Below are positions 1 through 10,779 of a DNA stretch of 49,703 nucleotides, piece after piece. This DNA comes from Psilocybe azurescens. Its lineage: Eukaryota; Basidiomycota; Agaricomycetes; Agaricales; Agrocybaceae. Every line of letters begins with the position of its first letter. Within the stretch, counting starts at the first letter, position 1. The notes below the pieces were generated by a model. That model had not been told where the DNA came from. It ran no database searches and saw only the letters and a list, made by a program, of their open reading frames with translations. The stretch lies in contig JAJIRX010000035.1 of assembly GCA_023853785.1 (NCBI GenBank), positions 1 to 49,703 on the forward strand. The letters run 5' to 3'. Both the position numbers and the translations under genes were made by a program.

Positions 1-547
1 TAAGGTACGGTGTTTCCTCGGCGGGATATGTTGGGTAGTAGAGGTTGATGGTGTTATCGTATAGGGCGAGATCGTGAAGCGGATATTGTATCAGAACCCA
101 GACGCAGAGTTCATCTTCTGCGCGGGCGATGATAAGGTAACGTTTTTTAATCCGGTCGACTCATTTCTTTTAATAATTTGTCCGCTCTATTACATCAATC
201 TATAGACCGACGAAGACATGTTCCGATCGCTCCTCCTCTTCCCACCCGGGACGACGAAAGTGACGATGGGCGCGCCGGTGTCCGTGACGCTCGTCGACAA
301 CCCCAACGCGCCGCCCGTAGAGCTCGCCATCCAATCCCAGGCGGTGTTCACGACCGCCGTCGGGCACAGCAGCAAGCGCACGCTGGCGAGCTGGCATGTG
401 ACAACGCCACAGGAGGTGGTGGAGCATATGCTGTCGTTGGTGAAGGACGTGCCATATGTGCCGACGCCGGAGAGGCAGGGGACGCCTGTTGCTAATGCAC
501 TCGGTGCGTCTGGGGATGGGGCTCGGGGAGACGCCCGAGAAAGCTAA
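1..547 (+). CDS. TPS2: Trehalose-6-phosphate phosphatase, 3' end (partial)
   Basis: This is the C-terminal end of the enzyme that dephosphorylates trehalose-6-phosphate to trehalose in the cytosol. Seen: an exon tail at 1-4, intron 5-64, exon 65-136, intron 137-205 and exon 206-547. The spliced product reads through the HAD-type motif FCAGDDKTDEDMF, whose acidic residues coordinate the catalytic magnesium in this family. It continues to the typical phosphatase tail (AVGHSSKRTLASWHV, then a helix resembling TPQEVVEHMLSL). The stop at 545-547 follows a short tail of low complexity. The start and the N-terminal glucosyltransferase-like domain of TPS2 proteins lie outside the window. The family assignment is firm. 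The exact C-terminus is less sure, because a Gly/Ser-rich ORF lies just downstream. Confidence 0.86.
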
Positions 548-563
548 CCTCTGACCTTGACCC

Positions 564-584
564 TTCTCTCTCTCTCTCTCTCTC
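564..584. repeat. CT dinucleotide microsatellite in the TPS2 3' flank
   Basis: About ten CT units sit within a wider pyrimidine-rich stretch (roughly 555-640) just after the TPS2 stop. It is probably part of the 3' UTR. Confidence 0.85.
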
Positions 585-689
585 GCCTTCGCTCTCTTTC
601 TTTTTCTATGCGGCCCTTCCTCCTTTTTTGTTGGTCATTTTCGCCACGCCTATTCCAGAAAGGGGGTTGGGAAGAGATTTAGGAGGGCG

Positions 690-896
690 ATGAGCTTGAG
701 CTTGGGCATGGATGTGCCTTCGGGCTCGAGTCAGGGTAGCGGTAGCGGTAGTGGAGGTGGGGGTCATTCGGTTTTGGGACGTATTTTCGGACTTCGTCGT
801 CCCGGGAGCAGTGCGAGCTTGAGGAAGGAAAGAAAGACGTCTAGAATATACATACGGGGGTTTCTATTTTTTTTTTTTCTTTTCTTTTTTGATTGA
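690..896 (+). other. Gly/Ser-rich ORF after TPS2, coding status uncertain
   Basis: An ATG-initiated 68-codon frame starts with Ser/Gly repeats (GSGSGSGGGG) and a short basic segment (GRIFGLRRPGSSASLRKE). It then runs into a poly-T tract read as phenylalanines, which is unlikely to be coding. The first 45 residues look compositionally like a disordered protein tail. I could not find a GT-AG intron that joins it in frame to the TPS2 C-terminus. It is either an alternative TPS2 tail, a broken exon, or chance. Confidence 0.2.
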
Positions 897-2475
897 TTGA
901 TTGTTGGTTCTTGACCTTTTTTCTCCCTCCCATCCAACTCCCATCTGGGTATATAGATGCTTTGTTCCCCTTCGTCATACTGCTTCCGATCGTCCCTGCC
1001 TCCTTTTTGTTTTGTTTCTCTTTTTTCTTTCCCTCTACGAACGAGTACATAGAAATGACTGTTCTTTTAAATTTGTACAATATTACTAGCAATTTATATC
1101 GGTTTCTGACTCTTCCTCGTATTTATCCCTTCCTTCTTTATTTATTCTGTTTCGTAGATAAGTGTAGACCATGGAAGGTGAACCGTCGTAATTTTAATGA
1201 ATGAGTAGACCCCCATGATAATGGTATGATTGCGATGTTTATTTTCGGCATCCAAAACGCTTTGCGAAAGATCTGGGCGGGATCTCTGTATTTCTCTTGA
1301 GTGGCTCTTGGTATACATAAATTTCATTTTTGTTAATATAGGCTATCAAGATGTACCGTACCTTCTGCCTCACTGGAGCATTCATTCGGTGCGTAAGAAA
1401 TCCCAAAGTTACTAGATTCTCGGTCCTCATTTTGCACGTCAAGTCAAATCTGTTACTGGATTGAGTTATTTTTTTACCAACCAGCAACTAGCTCATACCT
1501 CTCATTCCCTATACTTTTGGGAAGAGGGGTGTCGTCTACTTTTGTGATGAAGAGAAGCTGAATTGATGTGTTGATGTAGTTTGCGAAATCTGGCCGACTT
1601 GAGCTCTCGGTAGAGCGTGCGAAAAGGAGAGCAGCCCAATAGTCAAGGTAAATGGTATACTATACCGCTCGTGGCTGTCATAGTATCATGGTGGACACGT
1701 CCATGCAGTCATTCTTCATCCCACGTTTGATGTAGTGTGTACTCTCAATTTGGGCGCTTAATCTGACTTCCAGTTCTCGCTATCCTCATTTGTTGGGGAT
1801 CGTTCAAACATATATTTACTTGTAGGCTACCGACGAACCACACTTTAAGCGAATAATTCGAGCTATATATGATGTCTTCAGTACTAATTTGCCTACTTAG
1901 ACAGTGTATAGTCCAGTACCACATATCAGAGGTTGTTCATAGGGATTGAAACATAACCAGACGAAGGCTTATTGAAGGGGTAGATGATATTAATCTATCG
2001 ATTAGGTACTGCGTCTAATACAACGGAGACCGCAAATCCTTCAACAGTATCACAGATGCTCGACCATCTGACTGTCGGAGGGTACAATCACGTTTGAAGA
2101 TGTCAGTTTGCTCTCATTGATGTGCGTCCACGAGGAAGATCGGCGGGTCCGGTGACTCAATAGATTTCTAGAGCTTCAAAGGTAATGGGCATCTATTGAT
2201 GATAGTGAGAATATGGGAATACCCGTGAACGTATGATATACATCGTGGTGTCTCTTGGGCATATCTTATTCGCTGATCTGTACCGCAAACCACCCATAGC
2301 AAGTTTCGGATCCATGGTTGGTTGCTGTGAACTATCATCCTCCAACTTCTGAGCCTCTAACTATGCATGGAGTTGGCATCGGAAGTGGAGACTATTGGGT
2401 TAGAACACCTCTTTGGGTATTATGAGGACCATCAACATCCCCGAAGAAAATCCAGAACAACGATAGATCCTTCGT
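897..2475. other. Intergenic stretch, no gene recognised
   Basis: This stretch is AT-rich and pyrimidine-tract rich near 900-1150. No ORF shows family resemblance or a coherent intron pattern. I also found no tRNA, repeat or mobile-element signature that I would support. Confidence 0.6.
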
Positions 2476-4047
2476 CTAATAGCGATGCATGGCATAGTCT
2501 CCTGACATGGGATCAAACGAAAATTCGCCATGTTGGAGGAGGTTATTACCCGTATTCACCAAATTTACGACGGGATCGTAATACGAGTAGACCTTTTCTG
2601 CTGCCTTGGTCACTTTGTCTCCGGATACAGCAAGTTGGATGGTATCGAAGTTACTGAAGCATTTGAATGTCTGACCATTTAACATACGCCAACTATCCCA
2701 TGCTATTGGCAAATCTCCATAGTTGAGGTCTTGAATTAAAGCTGTCGCTGTTGCGTCGATCCTTTCATCGGTGTCACCATAACTACCTGCGCCTCCATGT
2801 ATGCTATATGATACGGTGAAGTACTCTGAGCTACTCCCGGCTTCGATGATGTCGAAAAGTAAAGGGACGACCGATAGGCCATTGTACCAGGAGCTCGAAG
2901 CTCTGCATACTGATAAATGGTTTCGTGCCAGATGATAGATTGGGCTGGAGGGCTGGTTGATTGGTGATATGAAGTGTGGGGCGAAGTCAACTGGCATGAG
3001 TTTGTCAAATAAGACCCATGCACGGTAGCCAGGAATCTTCCAACATCGAACCCATTCCATGTCAGTCAGAATAACCTTGCCGTGGTTGATAAAGGCCTGA
3101 TTGGATTCACGTCATTTCAGAACCTAGGGTTACGATGTTCATACCCACCGCCTGCACCCCTTCAGTCCATGCTTCCAGGAGAACCACACGTTTCGAGCAA
3201 TATCCCACATATAGATACAAGGTCCATGGATTTCGACGAAGATATCACCACTCAAGAAACGCAGCATAAGAGCACCATTACGCTGTGGCACATTTGCTTT
3301 ATATATTTTAGTTGCTGTTGGGGAGGATCCAAGCTGATGCTCAAAAATATGATACTGCGGGATGGGGGCCCTACTTGATTTTAGAGTAGATGCCAAACCA
3401 AAGACAGGCCACTCACAATAATTCTTCAGAGACTGGACTTTGCTAGAGCGGCAATTCGGATTGCAGTCCCGGTGGCATCCTGAGAGCACGTAATGGGCAT
3501 CTGTAGCCGATATCTCCATTTAACGAGTGGTTGGGAATTCGCTGAGCTTACAGCGTCCAAATCCCACACGCAAAGGTGTCGCCAATACCCAGAGTAGCTA
3601 ACAAGAAATCGGCCACCAGGGATTAGAAACAGATATCTGGTAAAGTTACCAGCAGTATCTAAAACTCCTGGGAGGACGACTCTCGGAGACTGTTGGCCAG
3701 ACTCGATCACTCGAGCATAGATGCTTGTTGTAAAGAGAGATCATTCTGGCTGGACTAAAGACTATTCGTTGAATCTCTATTACAGACATTTGTGCAAGAG
3801 TATAGGTTGGTTTAAAGAGGCCGTTTGCTGAGCAGATAGAATGTAGCAGTGGTATCCAAACAGAACGTTGGATGGACGCCTCTCGTAACGATGTGCAGGT
3901 CTGTTGTTAACGGTTTAGTCGCGTTAGGAATTTTACGGAGGCCCACACTCTGCAACTTACCATGCCAAGGGATACCACATTATAAGGGTCGAGGAGTTGA
4001 ATAACACTCAAGTGTATATCAATGTGAAGATTTTGGAATGAGGCCAT
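2476..4047 (-). CDS. F-box-type protein with WD-like C-terminal part (agaric expansion family)
   Basis: F-box proteins recruit substrates to SCF ubiquitin ligases; the substrate here is unknown. The start at 4047 opens with an F-box-like helix pattern (IHLSVIQLLDPYNVVSLGM). It splices at 3961/3900 into TCTSLREASIQRSVW, the usual second half of this domain in mushroom F-box proteins. Further exons carry LFLIPGGRFLVSYSG with LCVWDLD (about 3510-3700), then FLSGDIFVEIHGPCIYMWDIA (about 3190-3290). The last large exon is 2476-3080 (AFINHGKVILTDMEWVRCW onward, about 195 residues). These 'gradable blade' phrases are typical of the agaric F-box family. I could not resolve every intron: the junctions near 3720 and 3420 do not stay in frame cleanly, so an indel or a decaying copy is possible. 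The family call is fairly sure; exon details are approximate. Confidence 0.62.
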
Positions 4048-4377
4048 CCCTATTTTTGTTCGAAAGCTTGGTCCCTTTAACAGAACGTGTCCAAGAGTAT
4101 CATTACCAAGGACGTAGATCACTATAGTCTGGCTCGTGAATATATTAAGCCTGCTGGTACAAGGAAGACGAAATGAACAGGAATTGAAGACGAGCAGATA
4201 AACGAAGTAAGCTGGTGGTATGTGAGAACTCGGTAGTAGTGTCCGCCACGTGCGCATGTTATTTTGAACAAACAATGACATCACTTACATTATTGGCATG
4301 GGCTGCGGCGTATGCAATCTTGACATAACGCATATCACTGCCAAGCAATCATTTGGCGTACAACATATTGCAAGAAC
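4048..4377. promoter_or_regulatory. Shared divergent promoter region between the F-box gene and PCMT
   Basis: About 330 bp separate the inferred start codons of two divergently transcribed genes. Both core promoters and 5' UTRs must fit here. I see no convincing TATA box. Confidence 0.5.
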
Positions 4378-5357
4378 ATGGCGTGGTCCTGCACGGGAAA
4401 AACCAACTCTCAACTTGTTTCCAATCTGAAGATCAATGGTATCATACTTTCTGAGAGAGTTGTGAAGGTACTTGCAAGTTATCACTGATCTAATGTTCTC
4501 CATGCGATACATTGAATATGCGGGTTTATACAGGCGATGAATGCAGTTGATAGGGCAAATTATGTCACCAGAAAAGGAGAAGCCTACCTGGATTCACCTC
4601 AGTTCCGTATTTTGGCAGTCACCTTACGTACGCCTGTCGTTGAAATATTGCACCCAACAGACTTATCGGACACGGAGCAACAATAAGTGCCCCACATATG
4701 GCAAGCAGAATCACGTACTATCTCGACTCTCACCCGGAGCTCACCGTCATAACGATAGCATGCATACGCAACGGAGCATCTGTTGCCTTATCTTCACCAG
4801 GGATCGAAAGTACTCGACGTCGGAAGTGGGTCCGGCTACCTCGTCTCGGTGTTACATGAGCTCGTCAGCCCAGGTGGAAAAGTAGTCGGAATTGACCACA
4901 TCCCAGAGCTTGTTGATGCTTCCATTGAAAATATCAAAAAGACGGACGAGGCAAGGCCATGGAAAATGGAGAGATTACGATGATCGTAGGAGATGGTCGG
5001 CTTGGATATCCTGCTGGTGGTATGCCATTATTTCAGGGTTGTATCGCGTTGATTTGATAGAACTGGATCAGGCCCATATAATGCGATTCACGTCGGTGCT
5101 GCCGCGCCCACAGTGCCACAGGAGTTAATAGATCAGCTTGCAAAACCAGGACGAATGTTCATCCCGGTGGGGGATTATGATCAGAAAATCGAGCACATCG
5201 ATAAAGATGAACAAGGGCATGTATCACGTTCCCAAGTGATGGGGGTTCGAGTAAGCTTCGTTTTCTGACAAGTTCTATTTCGTTAGTTGACCTATCTTTG
5301 CAGTATGTTCCTCTCACCGATAAAAGAACTTCAGACCGGGTCTTGATTTCTAAATAA
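4378..5357 (+). CDS. PCMT1: Protein-L-isoaspartate O-methyltransferase, with one frame break
   Basis: This SAM-dependent repair enzyme methylates isoaspartyl residues in damaged proteins. Six exons fit the family from end to end: 4378-4467, 4534-4601, 4661-4700, 4759-5019, 5072-5250 and 5304-5357. The start [10 protein letters not shown] is the standard N-terminus. It is followed by [21 protein letters not shown], the SAM-binding [23 protein letters not shown] and MGVRYVPLTDK. Intron 3 (4701-4758) begins with GC instead of GT. In exon 4 the frame slips at an A5 run (4936-4940): the family motif [14 protein letters not shown] is readable only if one A is added. The exon sum is 692 nt and would be 693 (230 aa) with that base. 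Either a sequencing deletion or a recent null allele explains it. Function assignment is certain. Confidence 0.9.
4701..4758 (+). other. Non-canonical GC-AG intron in PCMT
   Basis: The exon ends at the Met codon of the SAPHM motif (4698-4700) and is followed directly by gcaagc. The intron ends in gatag before the codons for [10 protein letters not shown]. Protein conservation on both sides fixes the borders, so the donor is GC. Confidence 0.8.
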
Positions 5358-5697
5358 AAATGACGTTAACCATTGTATTACGGCATAGAGACAAAATTTG
5401 AGTTCGTTTGAAGGTAAAAGGGAACTATATTTTTACTGGAATGAATCGAGCACGACCACGAAGGATCTCAGTATGAACTTGGGCTTGAAACTTGAAGCTT
5501 AGACATTTAAAAGTTGACTTGAAGGTTTTAGGCAATGTGAAGGATGCAATTTGTGACTCACGTGACATATCGGAGTCTAAATATCCTTGTTCTACTGAGC
5601 GCGTCGACGCTTGGCCGATAAATTACCAACTACTTTTGAACTACTTACGCGATTTCGAGCTTACCGGCTAGTTCTAAAGAGCCCCAGGGATCTCATA

Positions 5698-8600
5698 ATG
5701 CCTCTCGTGCGCATAGAAGTATGCGATTTCAAGTCGTATAGGTGAGTAAAGCTCATTTCAAGCCATATCAAGCACTGACCATAAATTAGAGGACACCAGA
5801 CGATAGGTCCTTTTATGAACTTTACATCTATCGTTGGACCAAATGGAGCAGGAAAATCCAATCTTATGGACGCTATCTCCTTTGTGTTGGGCGTGAAAAG
5901 TGCTCAGCTTCGAAGTTCTCAGCTGAAAGATCTTGTCTATCGCGGCAGACGGTTGGCGAGGGATAATGCCGAAGATTCGGTAGCGGCAGATGAAGAGGAG
6001 GAGGAAGAGGAGGAGGGAGAGGGAACAGCAAAAAAGCATGGGTCATGGCGGTTTATGCCGACGAGAACAAGAAAGAATGGAAGTTTCAACGAACGTAAGA
6101 CTGTTCAGCGTGCCACCGACGCGTTGTACTGACCGAACTACTAGAATATCAACCACGGGAGCATCGGAATATAAACTGAACAACAAAGTCGTCACGTACT
6201 CAGCGTACAACGCGGCGCTTATCTCTCACAACATTCTCGTCAAAGCCAAGAACTTTCTCGTGTTCCAGGGAGATGTCGAGGCTGTCGCGTCTCAATCACC
6301 CCGCGAGCTTTCGCGACTTATTGAACAGATCAGCGGCTCACTGGAGCTCTCCGCAGAGTATGAGAAGGCCAAGGAAGCTCAGGAACGGGCGACAGAGAAT
6401 GCCACATTCAACTTCACGAAGCGAAGAGGGATCGCGGGAGAGATCAAGCAGTACAAAGAGCAGAAAACAGAAGCAGATCGATTCGATGCATTGTGCCAGG
6501 AGAAGGATCAACTCATACTCGACCGTGTTCTGACCAAACTCTATCATATCGACATGGGAATTGAAGACAATACCCGAGAAATTGTTACGAAGAACAAAGA
6601 ACTTACAAAGTTGAGACAGGAGCAAAAGGCACACGACCAAGCTCTGGAAGCGGCGCGAGCCGATCAGGCTAAAGCCAGAACGTCTGTCATGCAGAAAGAG
6701 AAGGGTATCAAGAAGGCTGAGAAGGCGTTGGAAGGCAAAGTGCGTTAAAATGACGCACCTAGAAAGACTAATACTCAATCTCTCTGTAGAGGCCCGAACT
6801 AGTGGAGAAAGAGGCCCAGATCACGCATGCGACACGGAAGCTCAACAACGCACTCAAATCAAAGGATGAGCTCGCGAAGAATGAGGCACAACTGCAGACC
6901 AAGGTCGCAGCACTAGAGAAGGAGCTTGTCAGCGTACGAAAGGCTGCCGAACGAGCACAGGGTAGGTTTAATCTCATTACCACCTCTTCCGTTACTCCCG
7001 ATCTCATTCTTCGTAGAGGAACAGCGGAAAGCATCTCAGCACAACGTCGCTTTGAGTGAAGAAAGTCTAGAAGAATACAGGAAACTGTATGTCAGTTTTC
7101 GTATTATGTCTGACACACGTTTTAATGGCGTTTCTGTTATAGAAAAGCTTCTTCAAGCGTTCTTGCTGTCGATGAACGACAATCCCTTGAGACTCTTACT
7201 CGTGAAGAAAAGACATCAGCTCGGGCACTGGCACAACTATCAGAACGGGAAGAAGGCTATCTAGAAAAGAAGACTCTTCGCACAGAAGAGCTTGACTCTC
7301 AGAACGCGAAGAAGCAAGAGGTAAGCATCCTCGTTGTAATTTAGCCAAGTTCGTTACTTAGATTTCGCCTAGTTGGATGACAAAATTGCTTCGCTTCAAA
7401 CCGAACTTGCGGGTGTACGACAAGAGCTCGATAACCAACAGTCCGAAAAAGCAAGAATAACGTGAGTCGAGGCATATTCCTATACATTGTGCACTGCATG
7501 ACCGTAATTCCAGGAAATTGCAAGTAGAGGCCGATGAAAAACTGCAAACTATATATCAACACCTCCTCCAGGCCGGTGTCGAGAAGCACGAGTCGGAGAA
7601 GGAAGCGAGGCTAAAAGAAACACTGGCCAACCTGCAACGCCTATTCCCTGGTCAGTCTCCCTACTTTTTCTTATCAGTCCCATACAACTCTAATTCTTTT
7701 TGACTTCAGGCGTGCGTGGGCGTGTCGTTGACCTATGCAAGCCCAGTGCGCGCAAATTCGAAACTGCTATATCGGTCATTCTCGGACGCAACATCGATGC
7801 TATCGTAGTGGACGAAGAGAAAACGGCCATCGACTGCATCGAGTACATGCGTAACCAACGTGCTGGACAGGCCACTTTCATTCCGCTCGATACCATTCAG
7901 GTCAAGCCCATCAACGACAAGTTCCGGTCTTTCGCCAAGGGTGCGCGTATGGCCGTCGATTTGGTGCAATATGAGCCTGCTATTGAGAGAGCTATTCATC
8001 ATGCCTGTGGGAATGCGCTGGTGTGCGATACCATGGCGATCGCGAGATTTGTGTGTTATGAGAAGGGCCAAGAAATCAAAGGTAATGCTTGTCTTTGGAC
8101 TCTGACGACGATGGGCATTGAACTTTGTTTGCAGCTGTGACTTTGGAAGGCACTGTAATCCATAAGAGCGGTCTCATTACAGGTGGTAAGAGTACCCGTG
8201 ACAATAGCAAGAAGTGGGACGAGAAAGAAGTCCAGGGTAAACAATTTGTTCCAATACTGTCGCATACAACCATTAACGAGGCGCATTCAGGCTGGATTCG
8301 CGCTCGAGATACTCTGTTGGCGGAACAACGTGAACTTAGCAAGCAAAAACCCCGCGGCAAGACGGACGAGTCACTCATCGCTGATATCTCGGGACTGGAG
8401 GCCAATATCACCGTTGCCAGAGATGATCTTGTAGGTTCAAATCGTCCACCACAATTAACTTGCTAAAATTATGATATAGAGAGCTTGTAAATTGCGTATT
8501 ACGGGTCTCAAAGACGAGCTCAAGCACATCGATCGTGAATTGAAGTCCATATCCCCGGAACTGAAAAAGGTATACTCGGCCAAGTTCTCCTTTCCCGGAA

Positions 8601-10500
8601 CACCTCTCACTTTTTACGTTTAGGCGAAAAACTCGCACAAGGCTCTGCAGCAAAGAATTGAACAACTTTCAGTCGCCGTAAACGCTGCTGAAGACAGCGT
8701 TTTTGCTGCTTTTGCCGTAAAATTCGCGTTTCCAATATCCGAGAATATGAAGAGCGACAACTCAAAGTCGCCCAAGAGGAAAGTCAGGCTCGTCTGCGAT
8801 TTGACACCCAGATTGCTCGACTCAGTAATCAGTAAGCTCTTTTGGCCTCTTACGTTTTCTTTTGTGATCTTTTCTCATTATGAATGATGTTAGAGCCGCA
8901 TTTGAAAACGAAGGCCTTACAACCGTCCATGACCGTTTGTCGCGTCTGGATAGCCTGATTGAGGTTGAACGTGTCAATCTGGCTAATTTGGAAGAACAGA
9001 AAATCGCTGCGGAGAAAGACATCGAAGCCTCAGAGACGGTGGTGGCAAAGTTGAAGGAAGAACTGGGATCGGTGCAAGAGATCCTGGATGAGAAGTCTAA
9101 AGTCGTCGATCAGGTCAAAAAGACGGCGCTGAAATCGTCCAAGGTCCTCGATCAGGCTTTGAAAGAGATCGCCCTTTGTGTGCGTAGAATGCAGATTGTT
9201 CTTTTGTTCAACATTCTTACAGACTACATCTATAGAACGATGAGATTGAGAAACTCGCTCTGGAGCGATCAGCTATATATCGTAAATGCCGACTTGAAGA
9301 GATCAAATTGCCGTTGCTTGAAGGCGACCTGAAGCGCGTTCCTATGGAAGAGGTAAATCGCATACCTTCCTTCTTCGACCTTGTTTCTTACCAAATGGCA
9401 GAACCTTCGGGAGGAGATGGCAATGGACGTCGACGAGGATGAGAACGGGACACAGAGACCCAAAGTCGTCGCCGATTACGGTGTTCAGGTCGATTTCGAT
9501 TCTATTGACCAAGATGGTGGCGAAGATCCAGCTCAGCTTCTTGCAAAACTCGATAAAGAAATTACAGACAAGATAGCCGAAATTGAGCGCATGGCCCCGA
9601 ATATGAAAGCAATGGAGCGGTTGGTACAATTTCTATGGTTGCCCTTATATACTTAACTAACACAACTCTTGATCCAGTCTTGACGATGTGGAGAACAAAC
9701 TGGCAGATACAGAGAAAGAGGCCGAGAAAGCCAGGAAGGATTCTAAAACGGCACGTGACCATTTCAATGACGTGAAGAAGCGACGGTTTGTCTGTTTTAC
9801 ATCTTTGAAGAAAACAGAGTTCTGACTTCAGAGACAGATGTGACCTTTTCAACAAAGCTTACAACCACATCTCCGATCGTATCGATGATGTTTACAAAGA
9901 GCTGACAAAGGGCAAAGCATCTCCCATGGGAGGTGTTGCATATCTCAGTCTTGAAGACAGCGAAGTATGTCTACTTCGTATCATAAGGAGACCAGGACGT
10001 ATATTAATCCAATTTCTATATAGGAACCATATAATGGCGGTATCAAGTATCATGCTATGCCTCCAATGAAACGGTTCCGTGATATGGAGCAACTGTCAGG
10101 TGGAGAAAAGACGGTCGCAGCTTTGGCTCTGTTGTTTGCAATCCATAGGTTAGTGCATACATTCTATAACTGCACCGAGGCTTATCGTATATTCTCTCCC
10201 AGCTACCAACCCGCTCCGTTCTTCGTTCTTGACGAAGTGGACGCGGCATTGGATAATACTAATGTTGCCAAAGTGGCAAATTACATTCGTGCCCATGCCT
10301 CGGATACTTTCCAGTTCGTCGTTATCAGTTTGAAAAATTCGCTGTACGAACGCGGTCAGTCCTTGGTCGGTATATACCGCGATCAAGATGTTAATAGCTC
10401 ACGAACATTAACTCTCGATGTGAGTTTTTCATATATCTTCTGGGTTACCTTTCACTGATCCGTCATATCGTCGTAGTTAACCAAATACGGCGAATTATGA
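5698..10500 (+). CDS. SMC1: Cohesin subunit SMC1
   Basis: This is the ATPase of the cohesin ring, pairing with SMC3 in the nucleus. Exon 1 (5698-5741) plus exon 2 (from 5790) give [13 protein letters not shown] and the Walker A motif GPNGAGKS (5836-5859). The hinge lies in 7710-8236, flanked by long coiled coils. The ABC signature LSGGEK is at 10093-10110 and Walker B FFVLDEVD near 10219-10242. The last exon is 10477-10500. I place 21 exons with introns of about 48-70 nt. The summed exons are 3724 nt. Two conserved segments are out of frame by one base: an A6 run (6030-6035, before AWVMAVY) and a T4 run (8710-8713, before [14 protein letters not shown]). Adding one base at each gives 3726 nt, 1241 aa, the normal SMC1 length. 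SMC1 is essential, so base-calling deletions are more likely than inactivation. Confidence 0.95.
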
Positions 10501-10779
10501 ACAAGATTTCATTGCAATTTGTTTCTATTTTATTTGCTTTCGTCTGCTGAATCTTGATGTTGTATGTACATTGTATGAGCATAAAGGTTATACCATATTA
10601 TTTTGTTATTGTCATTTTCATAGATTGTAATACTATTCACTGAAAAATTGGAAGAAAGGACAATACAGATGGGAGTTAGCAAAATAGAAATAAAAAAGAT
10701 ACATATTTACAACAGAGCCTGAAGGATCTAAATGCGTAAAAAGTTGAAAGGCAGAATAAAATAAAGTAATAGATGGGAT

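Noticed and set aside
1598..1640. D-arm-like sequence (GAGCTCTCGGTAGAGCG) suggesting a tRNA
   Set aside because: No T-arm (GTTCGANNC) follows at the right distance and no acceptor stem pairs, so it is a chance A-box-like word.
9562..9855. Minus-strand frame within SMC1
   Set aside because: Shadow of the SMC1 coiled-coil exons on the other strand.
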